Origin: Porphyrobacter sp.
GTDB taxonomy: Bacteria > Pseudomonadota > Alphaproteobacteria > Sphingomonadales > Sphingomonadaceae
Assembly (NCBI GenBank): GCA_018991295.1
Contig: JAGKSZ010000195.1
Span: 1-9,558 of the forward strand
Reading direction: 5' to 3'
Length of the DNA: 9,558 bases
This document shows, one piece after another, positions 1 through 7,561 of the stretch; positions within the stretch are counted from its first letter, which is position 1, and each line of letters starts with the position of its first letter. A program made the position numbers and the translations under genes. The notes under the pieces were generated by a model that was not told where the DNA came from, ran no database searches, and was given only the letters and a program-made list of their open reading frames with translations.

Positions 1-1607
<1,607 letters not shown>

Positions 1608-1618
1608 GAGATCAGGCC

Positions 1619-2230
1619 ATGCGGGTCGCACGCTACGCCATTGCCCTTGCCGCTGCCATCCACCTAGCCGCGCCCGGCGCACTTGCGGCGCAAGATGCGG
1701 ATTACGCGCCCCCGGCTGATGAACTGGCCTATGCCAATATCATCATCGACACCATGTTTCCCTCCGACCAGCGCGAGCAGATGATGGTCGAAGTGGGGGC
1801 CAATGTTGCGCGGCAGGCGGCCGATGGCATGATGACCGGCCCACTGTTTCAGGAGCCCGGTCTCAAGGCGATCATGGACCGTTACATTGATGCCCTGCCC
1901 GAAACGCTGCGCCCGCTGTTCGCGGCACACCTGCCAAAGTTGATGGAGGCGACGGCGGTTGCCTATACCCGCAAGTTCTCCCTCGAAGAACTGCGCGAAA
2001 TCAGCGCCTTCGCCCAGACCCCCAGTGGCAAGACCTATTTTTCATCGGTTCAAAGCCTGCTTGGCGATCCTGTCGTGGCCGAGGCCAATCAGGCGATGTT
2101 TGCCGCCGCAGCGCCCGTGCTTCAGGCCGAACAGGCGCGGCTGCGCAAGGAAATCGAAGGCTATCTCAAGGCCAATCCTGATGCCCTGAGCCGCCTTGAC
2201 CGGGCAAGTCGCCAGACCAAGGGAAAATGA
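1619..2230 (+). CDS. exported DUF2059 domain-containing protein
   Basis: A 203-residue protein of unknown biochemical function. Residues 1-24 form a clear signal peptide: Arg at positions 2 and 5, an Ala/Leu-rich core, and likely cleavage near ALAA-Q. The mature protein is therefore predicted to be periplasmic, and I see no later membrane segment. The C-terminal half (about 115-175) has the DUF2059 pattern: F-S-x-E-E-L-x-E-I followed by F-x-x-T-P-x-G-K-x-Y. The tail (175-203) is charged and Lys/Arg-rich. The ATG at 1619 is supported by AGGAG at 1606-1610, 8 bases upstream, which overlaps the rpoD stop. The position right after rpoD suggests readthrough expression; no functional link to sigma factor is implied by the sequence. 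The domain call rests on pattern recognition, not a profile search. Confidence 0.85.
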   Translation: MRVARYAIALAAAIHLAAPGALAAQDADYAPPADELAYANIIIDTMFPSDQREQMMVEVGANVARQAADGMMTGPLFQEPGLKAIMDRYIDALPETLRPLFAAHLPKLMEATAVAYTRKFSLEELREISAFAQTPSGKTYFSSVQSLLGDPVVAEANQAMFAAAAPVLQAEQARLRKEIEGYLKANPDALSRLDRASRQTKGK

Positions 2231-2262
2231 CCGGGGCCACCGGTCGAAAAGGCACGCCCGGG

Positions 2263-2282
2263 GGGTGGAGAATCTCTCCCCC
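2263..2282 (+). other. G/C-rich hairpin in the 70-base gap before rpiB
   Basis: GGAG (2267-2270) pairs with CTCC (2276-2279) around a 5-base loop, and GGG (2263-2265) pairs with CCC (2280-2282) past a bulged T (2266). There is no T-run after it, so it is a poor intrinsic terminator. It could weaken readthrough from the upstream gene or may simply overlap promoter sequence. Low confidence. Confidence 0.25.
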
Positions 2283-2294
2283 AGCGCCTATAGG
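2266..2294 (+). promoter_or_regulatory. possible sigma-70 promoter of the rpiB operon
   Basis: TGGAGA (2266-2271) matches four of six bases of TTGACA. It is followed after 17 bases by TATAGG (2289-2294), which matches four of six of TATAAT. Transcription would begin about 6-7 bases after the -10 box, at or next to the rpiB ATG (2301), giving a leaderless or nearly leaderless message. This fits the lack of a convincing Shine-Dalgarno sequence before rpiB. Matches this weak occur by chance, so this is a candidate only. Confidence 0.3.
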
Positions 2295-2300
2295 CCGCTC

Positions 2301-2776
2301 ATGCGCATCGCCATCGCCTCCGATCACGCCGCTGTTGAGCTCAAAGCGGACCTTGCCGAATGGCTCATCGAAGAAGGCCACGAGGTTGCTGACCTCGGGC
2401 CGGAACCGGGCACGAGCGTCGATTATCCTGATTACGGCTACCGCCTTGCCGAAATCATCGCCGAAGGCTCGGTGGAGTATGGCATCGCGCTGTGCGGCAG
2501 CGGCATCGGCATATCGATCAGCGTCAACCGCCACCCGCAGGTGCGCTGCGCCCTTGTCAGCGAGCCGCTGTCGGCCGCCCTCGCCCGCGAACATAATGAT
2601 GCCAATTGCATCGCTTTGGGCGCGCGGCTCGTAGGGATCGAAATGGCGAAGTCCTGCGTTGCTACTTTTCTTGACACCGAATTCGCCGATGCCGGCGATC
2701 CGGCCGGGCGCCACCAGCGACGGGTCGGCAAGCTTGGCAAGCCGCCCTTCTCCCCCGACCATATCGAGACCCATCA

Positions 2777-2780
<4 letters not shown>
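2301..2780 (+). CDS. rpiB: ribose-5-phosphate isomerase B
   Basis: Cytoplasmic enzyme that interconverts ribulose-5-phosphate and ribose-5-phosphate in the non-oxidative pentose phosphate pathway, feeding nucleotide synthesis. The protein is 159 residues, normal for the RpiB/LacAB family. It opens with the family's beta strand and S-D-H (His9); DYPDYG at 41-46 is typical. Cys65 in the LCGSGIG loop aligns with the catalytic Cys of E. coli RpiB, and His98 in EHNDAN with its catalytic His. GRHQRRV (137-142 region) is the C-terminal phosphate-binding signature. The frame is open upstream to about 2196, but family alignment starts at MRIAIASDH, so ATG 2301 is chosen; no strong ribosome-binding site precedes it. 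The end overlaps glyA by 4 bases (ATGA), which implies translational coupling. RpiB rather than allose- or galactose-6-phosphate isomerase is favoured by the context. Confidence 0.95.
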
Positions 2781-4096
<1,316 letters not shown>

Positions 4097-4109
4097 GGAG
4101 CCTCACGCA

Positions 4110-4328
4110 ATGGATCAGGAACCCCGCCAGACCCCGGAATGGGTCGAAGAGGTGAAGACCGAAGTCACCGGCATGGCCAAGGAGGGCCTGAACCACCCCT
4201 CCACCGCGCCGGTGCTGACAGGCGCGGCGATTGGCGCTGTCGCTGGCTGGGCCCTGCCTTTCGTTTCGCTCCCGGTGGGCCTGATCGCCGGAGCCGGCTT
4301 CATGCTTTATCAGAGAATCAAGAAATAA
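4110..4328 (+). CDS. small membrane protein, 72 residues, function unknown
   Basis: I do not recognise a family. Residues 1-30 are hydrophilic and mildly acidic (PEWVEEVKTEV) and probably helical. Residues about 34-67 are strongly hydrophobic and Gly/Ala-rich, with prolines at 50 and 55. This could be one long membrane helix or a short hairpin of two segments with Pro50-Pro55 at the turn. The end, YQRIKK, is basic, which would favour a cytoplasmic C-terminus. ATG 4110 is well supported by GAGGAG (4095-4100), which overlaps the glyA stop with 9 bases of spacing. It sits 13 bases after glyA and 8 before nrdR, so it is expressed with them. The Gly-rich hydrophobic stretch with a soluble acidic head loosely recalls small stress-related membrane proteins, but that is only an impression. 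Confidence 0.8.
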   Translation: MDQEPRQTPEWVEEVKTEVTGMAKEGLNHPSTAPVLTGAAIGAVAGWALPFVSLPVGLIAGAGFMLYQRIKK

Positions 4329-4336
4329 CCCCCTGA

Positions 4337-4798
4337 ATGCGCTGCCCCTTCTGCGCCCATGATGACACCCAGGTAAAGGACAGCCGCCCGACCGAGGACA
4401 ATGCCTCGATCCGGAGGCGGCGTCAGTGTTCGTCCTGCGGGGCGCGGTTCACCACCTTTGAACGCGTGCAATTGCGCGAGGTGGTGGTGGTGAAGTCCGG
4501 AGACCGGCGCGAGCCGTTCGACCGGTCCAAGCTGGAGCAATCGGTCGCGCTTGCCTCGCGCAAGCGCGGGATCGATCAGGAACGGCTCGATCAGTTGATC
4601 AGCGGGATCCAGCGCCAGGTCGAAACCTCGGGCGAGGCTGAGGTGCCGTCTTCCCACATCGGGGAGCTGGTGATGGAAGGCCTGCGCCAGATCGATTCTG
4701 TCGCCTATATCCGCTTTGCCTCCGTGTACCGCGATTTCTCCGAAGCCCGCGACTTCGAGGAATTTGCGAGCACCGTCCAGCAAGCCGCGAAAGAGTAA
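4337..4798 (+). CDS. nrdR: transcriptional repressor NrdR
   Basis: Nucleotide-sensing repressor of ribonucleotide reductase (nrd) operons, binding NrdR boxes in DNA. The 153 residues are normal for the family. The N-terminal zinc ribbon is intact: Cys3 and Cys6 (MRCPFC) with Cys31 and Cys34 (CSSC), separated by the conserved DSRP and an Arg-rich RRRRQ segment (26-30). An ATP-cone domain follows (about 49-139), which in this family senses ATP/dATP, with VKSGDRREPFDRSKL at its start and VAYIRFASVYRDF at its end. The gene starts 8 bases after the membrane-protein stop, and I see no good ribosome-binding site, so coupling to upstream translation is likely. glyA-nrdR adjacency is common in alphaproteobacteria, which agrees with a shared nucleotide-supply role. 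I noticed no obvious NrdR box in this window. Confidence 0.96.
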   Translation: MRCPFCAHDDTQVKDSRPTEDNASIRRRRQCSSCGARFTTFERVQLREVVVVKSGDRREPFDRSKLEQSVALASRKRGIDQERLDQLISGIQRQVETSGEAEVPSSHIGELVMEGLRQIDSVAYIRFASVYRDFSEARDFEEFASTVQQAAKE

Positions 4799-4805
4799 GC
4801 TTGAA

Positions 4806-5552
4806 ATGGCCGACCTCAACAAGCCGGTGATCGTCCTCGTGCGCCCGCAGCTGGGCGAAAATATCGGCAAGGCGGCGCGCGCGATGCTCAATTTCGGGCT
4901 GACCGAACTGCGGCTTGTGGCCCCGCGCGATGGCTGGCCCAACCCTTCGGCAGGGCCAGCGGCGGCGGGCGCGGATATCGTGCTGGAGCAGGCGCAGGTC
5001 TACGCCACCACCGCCGAGGCCGTGGCGGACTGCGCCCATGTCCACGCCACCACGGTGCGCAAGCGCGGCGTCACCAAGCCGGTGATCGGGGCGGACGAGG
5101 CCGGGCGGCAGGTGCACACGCTCTCCGGTCGTCATGCGATCATCTTCGGCCCCGAACGCTCCGGCCTCGAAACCGAAGACGTGGCGCTCGCCCGCAATAT
5201 CCTCACGATCCCGATCAACCCCGAATTCGCCTCGCTCAATCTGGCGCAGGCGGTGATTCTGGTGGCCTATGAATGGTCGCGGATCGGGCGCGAGATTGCC
5301 GGGGGCGATGCCGTGCTGGTGCAGCCGACGCTGGAGGACACACTCCCCCCTGCCCCGCAGGACGAACTGGAGGGCATGATCGCCCATCTTGAACGGCTGC
5401 TGGAGCCGCGCGGCTATTTCTTCCCCGAAGCCCGCGCCGGGGCAACCCGCCGCACCTTGCGCGGCCTGTTGACCAAGCCGGGCTGGAACCATCTGGAGGT
5501 GCGCACGATGCGCGGAATCCTCAGCGCGCTGGAGCGTGGGCGGGAACGCTGA
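4806..5552 (+). CDS. trmJ: TrmJ-type tRNA/rRNA 2'-O-methyltransferase (SPOUT family)
   Basis: Predicted S-adenosylmethionine-dependent RNA ribose methyltransferase; the best match in family features is TrmJ, which methylates position 32 of tRNA anticodon loops. The 248 residues fit TrmJ length. Visible: IVLVRPQLGENIGKAARAM (9-27), with Asn19 and Arg25 as in the family's motif 1; IIFGPERSGL (112-121, motif 2); and INPEFASLNLAQAV (137-150, motif 3). The last two form the knotted cofactor site. The C-terminal helices end in EVRTMRGILSALE, resembling the E. coli TrmJ tail. The frame extends upstream to 4716 inside nrdR, but homology begins at MADLNKP (ATG 4806), 7 bases after the nrdR stop, with a weak AAAGAG upstream. 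Substrate specificity is inferred; related SPOUT enzymes modify other RNAs. Likely last gene of the operon. Confidence 0.88.
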   Translation: MADLNKPVIVLVRPQLGENIGKAARAMLNFGLTELRLVAPRDGWPNPSAGPAAAGADIVLEQAQVYATTAEAVADCAHVHATTVRKRGVTKPVIGADEAGRQVHTLSGRHAIIFGPERSGLETEDVALARNILTIPINPEFASLNLAQAVILVAYEWSRIGREIAGGDAVLVQPTLEDTLPPAPQDELEGMIAHLERLLEPRGYFFPEARAGATRRTLRGLLTKPGWNHLEVRTMRGILSALERGRER

Positions 5553-5635
5553 CGTCGTTCGTCGATTGGGGCATGACACGGTGTTGCCATGGGCTAGGCA
5601 GGGCCTCCCCCGCTTTCAACCAAGTGAGAATGCAG

Positions 5636-5911
5636 ATGATTTCCCTCTCCCGCATGCTGCTGGCCGGTGCCGGCGCCTTGCTGCTCGCCCCGCTTGCTGC
5701 TGCGGCAGCCCAGCCTCAGGACCAGGCCGAAGTGCCCGCGCCCGCCGCTGAAAGCCCGGAAGCCCAGCCCGAGGGAGATAGCGCCGAGGACAAGCAGGCC
5801 GAAGATGAAAAGCGTGTCTGCCGCTCGGTCCGTTCCGATCCTTCAAGCCGCCGCAAGACCCGCGTGTGCCGCACCGTCGAAGAGTGGCGCAAGCTCAACG
5901 TGCCGCTCTGA
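5636..5911 (+). CDS. small exported protein with a two-cysteine C-terminal motif
   Basis: A hypothetical protein of 91 residues. Residues 1-25 form a signal peptide (Arg6, then a Leu/Ala/Gly core), with cleavage likely after the Ala run near AAA-QPQ. Residues 26-58 are low-complexity, rich in Pro, Ala and Glu, and probably disordered. The C-terminal part is basic and has Cys62 and Cys78, 15 residues apart, each inside a similar R-V-C-R-[ST]-V segment, and ends C-R-T-x3-W (Trp84). The cysteines may form a periplasmic disulfide. ATG 5636 is preferred over ATG 5630 because the weak GTGAG at 5624-5628 is spaced suitably only for the former; the frame is open to 5573, but upstream residues do not look like a signal peptide. 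It starts 83 bases after trmJ. A similar motif occurs in the next small gene. Confidence 0.75.
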   Translation: MISLSRMLLAGAGALLLAPLAAAAAQPQDQAEVPAPAAESPEAQPEGDSAEDKQAEDEKRVCRSVRSDPSSRRKTRVCRTVEEWRKLNVPL

Positions 5912-5951
5912 GGCGGCCCTAACGTCGAGCAGAAGTCCAGCAAATGCAAGG

Positions 5952-5977
5952 GCATTCATCCTGCGGCAATGCGGGAT
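5952..5977 (+). other. overlapping inverted repeats before a TTG-start gene
   Basis: ATCCTGC (5958-5964) pairs with GCGGGAT (5971-5977), seven pairs including one G-T, around a 6-base loop. A second pairing, GCATT (5952-5956) with AATGC (5968-5972), uses some of the same bases, so the two are mutually exclusive. No T-run follows, so termination is doubtful. The structure ends 20 bases before the TTG start of the next gene and could influence its translation. Short pairings like these can arise by chance in GC-rich DNA. Confidence 0.25.
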
Positions 5978-5997
5978 AGGTACGTTCCGGAAAGCCT

Positions 5998-6342
5998 TTG
6001 AAGGGAGCGCCCATCTTTGTTGCCATTGCCGCTTCGGTCCTCCCCCTGCTCGCCATCAACGCAGACGATCCGCGCCTTTACAGCCAGTTCAATTTCGTCT
6101 CCGAGGAGGCCCGAGGCGCGCTTGCCCTCGAAAATGGCGAACGCGTGCTCTGCCTTGACCGACAGAGCCGCCGTCAACGCCACCAGAGCATCTGCCTGAC
6201 CAAGGCCCAATGGCGCGAGGCCATTGCGCTTGCCGAGACACAACCCAAGGGCAGCAGGCGCAAGGGTGGGTTTGAACCCATCTATGGGAACAACCTGGGT
6301 CTCGCGGCACAGATCGGGCATTATCCGGCCGCCAATCCCTGA
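5998..6342 (+). CDS. small predicted exported protein, TTG start, two-cysteine motif
   Basis: An unrecognised protein of 114 residues. An in-frame TAG at 5977-5979 and the absence of any other start codon before the signal-peptide-like region leave TTG 5998 as the only usual start; the protein has no internal Met. A GGAAAG stretch (5989-5994) gives a weak ribosome-binding site very close to it. Residues 2-22 look like a signal peptide (Lys2, hydrophobic core, AINA). The mature part has Cys52 and Cys66, 13 residues apart with an Arg/Gln-rich segment between, then C-L-T-x3-W (Trp72), a pattern shared with the gene just upstream. The tail (82-114) is basic then Gly-rich. Codon use (third-position G/C) supports coding. 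The weak start and short length make this less certain than its neighbours; a decayed start is possible. Confidence 0.6.
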   Translation: MKGAPIFVAIAASVLPLLAINADDPRLYSQFNFVSEEARGALALENGERVLCLDRQSRRQRHQSICLTKAQWREAIALAETQPKGSRRKGGFEPIYGNNLGLAAQIGHYPAANP

Positions 6343-6363
6343 GCAGGCTGCCTCGCAGATGCC

Positions 6364-6391
6364 TTGACATATCGGCAGCAGGCGCTAGACG
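6364..6391 (+). promoter_or_regulatory. probable sigma-70 promoter of rpsD
   Basis: A perfect TTGACA -35 box (6364-6369) is followed after 16 bases by TAGACG (6386-6391), a weak -10 box keeping T, A and A at positions 1, 2 and 4. A strong -35 with a poor -10 is common in alphaproteobacterial housekeeping promoters. Transcription would start near 6398, giving an rpsD leader of roughly 120 bases. It lies 21 bases after the preceding stop codon and in the right orientation. Confidence 0.6.
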
Positions 6392-6474
6392 CGCGCCTTC
6401 GCAAATGGGCCCTGCACCCCGGTGAAGCAGTGGCCGCGTTCCGCATGGCGGGACGGAGCGATGCCGGGTTGAAT

Positions 6475-6493
6475 GACGGCCACTGGGGCCGTC
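6475..6493 (+). promoter_or_regulatory. hairpin in the rpsD leader, just upstream of the ribosome-binding site
   Basis: GACGGCC (6475-6481) and GGCCGTC (6487-6493) form a perfect 7-bp stem around the 5-base loop ACTGG. It ends 10 bases before the Shine-Dalgarno AAGGA (6504-6508), which is 8 bases from the rpsD ATG. The position suits control of ribosome access, possibly by S4 itself, which is a known translational autoregulator in E. coli and Bacillus. That role here is inference. A smaller CCGC/GCGG pairing lies further upstream in the leader. Confidence 0.4.
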
Positions 6494-6516
6494 CAGCACA
6501 TTGAAGGATACGACAT

Positions 6517-7131
6517 ATGTCGAAGCGCAAGAGCGCCAAGTACAAGCTTGACCGCCGGATGGGCGAAAACATCTGGGGTCGCCCGAATTCGCCCGTAAAC
6601 AAGCGTTCCTACGGTCCCGGCCAGCACGGCCAGCGCCGCAAGGGCAAGATGAGCGATTATGGCCTGCAGCTGCGCGCCAAGCAGAAGCTCAAGGGCTATT
6701 ATGGCGACGTTACCGAAAAGCAGTTCAAGCGCACCTATGCTGAAGCTTCGCGCATGAAGGGCGATACCAGCCAGAACCTGATCGGCCTGCTCGAACAGCG
6801 TCTGGACATGGTGGTGTACCGCGCCAAGTTCGCACCCACGATCTTCGCAGCGCGTCAGATCGTCAGCCACGGTCACATCTATGTGAACGGCCAGAAGTGC
6901 AACATCGCCTCGCGCCGCGTTGCGGTGGGCGATGTCATCAGCCTCGGCAGCAAGGCCAAGGAAATGGCGCTCGTGATCGAAGCCCAGAGCCTCGCCGAGC
7001 GTGACATTCCCGATTACGTCATGCCCGATGGCACCGACAAGGTGACCTTTACCCGCGTGCCGAAGCTTGACGAAGTGCCCTACCCGGTGACGATGGAACC
7101 GAACCTGGTGGTGGAATTCTACTCGCGCTGA
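6517..7131 (+). CDS. rpsD: 30S ribosomal protein S4
   Basis: Primary 16S rRNA-binding protein that starts assembly of the 30S body and helps decoding fidelity. The 204 residues are full length. The N-terminal domain carries KRKSAKYKLDRRMGENIWG and YGPGQHGQRRKGK, rich in basic residues, and lacks the four-Cys zinc site of some S4 proteins (C-minus form; the only Cys is near residue 128). LRAKQKLKGYYGDVTEKQF is characteristic. An S4 RNA-binding domain follows (about 92-155), with RLDMVVYRAKFAPTIFAARQ and GHIYVNGQ. The C-terminus PNLVVEFYSR is the usual S4 ending. ATG 6517 follows AAGGA at 6504-6508. The gene stands alone, as is common for rpsD in alphaproteobacteria, with its own promoter, leader hairpin and terminator. 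Confidence 0.98.
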   Translation: MSKRKSAKYKLDRRMGENIWGRPNSPVNKRSYGPGQHGQRRKGKMSDYGLQLRAKQKLKGYYGDVTEKQFKRTYAEASRMKGDTSQNLIGLLEQRLDMVVYRAKFAPTIFAARQIVSHGHIYVNGQKCNIASRRVAVGDVISLGSKAKEMALVIEAQSLAERDIPDYVMPDGTDKVTFTRVPKLDEVPYPVTMEPNLVVEFYSR

Positions 7132-7153
7132 TCGGCTTTCCGACTGCGAATAC

Positions 7154-7185
7154 AAAAAGGGCGGCCTTGCGGGGCCGCCCTTTTT
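7154..7185 (+). terminator. intrinsic terminator, bidirectional, between rpsD and the chorismate mutase gene
   Basis: A perfect 13-bp inverted repeat: five A, GGGCGGCC (ending 7166), a 6-base loop TTGCGG, then GGCCGCCC and five T. The G/C-rich core followed by a T-run fits rpsD termination 23 bases after its stop. The A-run on the other side gives the same shape on the - strand, so it can also end the convergent transcript. Confidence 0.93.
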
Positions 7186-7207
7186 CGTTGGGGATGATGC
7201 ATGGCGC

Positions 7208-7519
7208 TTAAGCCCTGACCCGGTCCCATTCTCCGAATTCATAGGCGATCGAGCCTTCGACGAGGCGTTCCCAGATATCCGCGATCACATCAGCGGGGAT
7301 GCCGTGGGCCTCTGCCTCGGCGGTGGCGGCGGCGATCACGCTGGCCTTTCGCGCTTCGTCACGCACCGCATCGCGGGTCGGCTTGATCCGGGCGGCCGCG
7401 CGCATATAGCCGAAGCGGCGCGCCAGAAGCGCCACCAGTTCCGCATCGAGCGTATCGACCCCGGCGCGCACCTCGGCCATGGTGGTGCAATCTTCGGGGC
7501 TCAAATGATTATCGGTCAT
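7208..7519 (-). CDS. AroQ-type chorismate mutase, PchB-like
   Basis: A 103-residue all-helical protein of the AroQ fold, predicted to convert chorismate to prephenate for Phe/Tyr synthesis. It most resembles Pseudomonas PchB (isochorismate pyruvate lyase with side mutase activity): SPEDCTTMAEVR at the start, then VDTLDAELVALLARRFGYM and ARIKPT. From a remembered PchB alignment, Arg18, Arg35 and Lys46 match active-site Arg14, Arg31 and Lys42, while Glu94 replaces Gln90 and Trp98 matches Trp94. No siderophore or isochorismate synthase gene is nearby, so mutase activity seems likelier than the lyase. ATG 7519 keeps the conserved PEDCT segment, although no ribosome-binding site is seen; Met14 (7480) is an alternative. 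It lies 42 bases downstream of the peptidase gene on the same strand, so it may be cotranscribed, and ends at the shared terminator. Confidence 0.85.
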   Translation of the reverse strand: MTDNHLSPEDCTTMAEVRAGVDTLDAELVALLARRFGYMRAAARIKPTRDAVRDEARKASVIAAATAEAEAHGIPADVIADIWERLVEGSIAYEFGEWDRVRA

Positions 7520-7524
7520 GGGGG

Positions 7525-7552
7525 AGCGCCCTAAAGGGTTGCAGCGCCCTTT
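7525..7552 (-). repeat. short direct repeat and hairpin between the peptidase and mutase genes
   Basis: On the + strand AGCGCCCT occurs at 7525-7532 and again at 7543-7550, an 18-base period. AAAGGG (7533-7538) can also pair with CCCTTT (7547-7552) around an 8-base loop. It lies just before the mutase ATG, where a ribosome-binding site would be expected but is not visible. It might be an operator, a translation-control element or chance. Confidence 0.3.
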
Positions 7553-7561
7553 GTCGAGTGT

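Noticed and set aside
4599..5579. Minus-strand open frame of 326 codons opposite nrdR/trmJ
   Set aside because: Both plus-strand genes have clear family motifs; the reverse frame has none and shows the composition of an antisense shadow.
5553..5635. Search for a promoter or terminator between trmJ and the first small exported gene
   Set aside because: TTGGGG and TAGGCA are 23 bases apart, too far for a sigma-70 promoter, and no stable stem with a T-run is present.
6343..6363. Possible stem after the stop of the second small exported gene
   Set aside because: Pairings are three or four bases with tiny loops and no T-run, so there is no credible terminator.
6405..6425. Mini-ORF ATG to TGA encoding six residues (MGPAPR) in the rpsD leader
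   Set aside because: No ribosome-binding site, no regulatory codon run and no sign of attenuation; short ORFs like this are expected by chance.
6385..7242. Minus-strand open frame of 285 codons opposite rpsD
   Set aside because: It covers the rpsD gene, leader and terminator, which are all well supported on the + strand.
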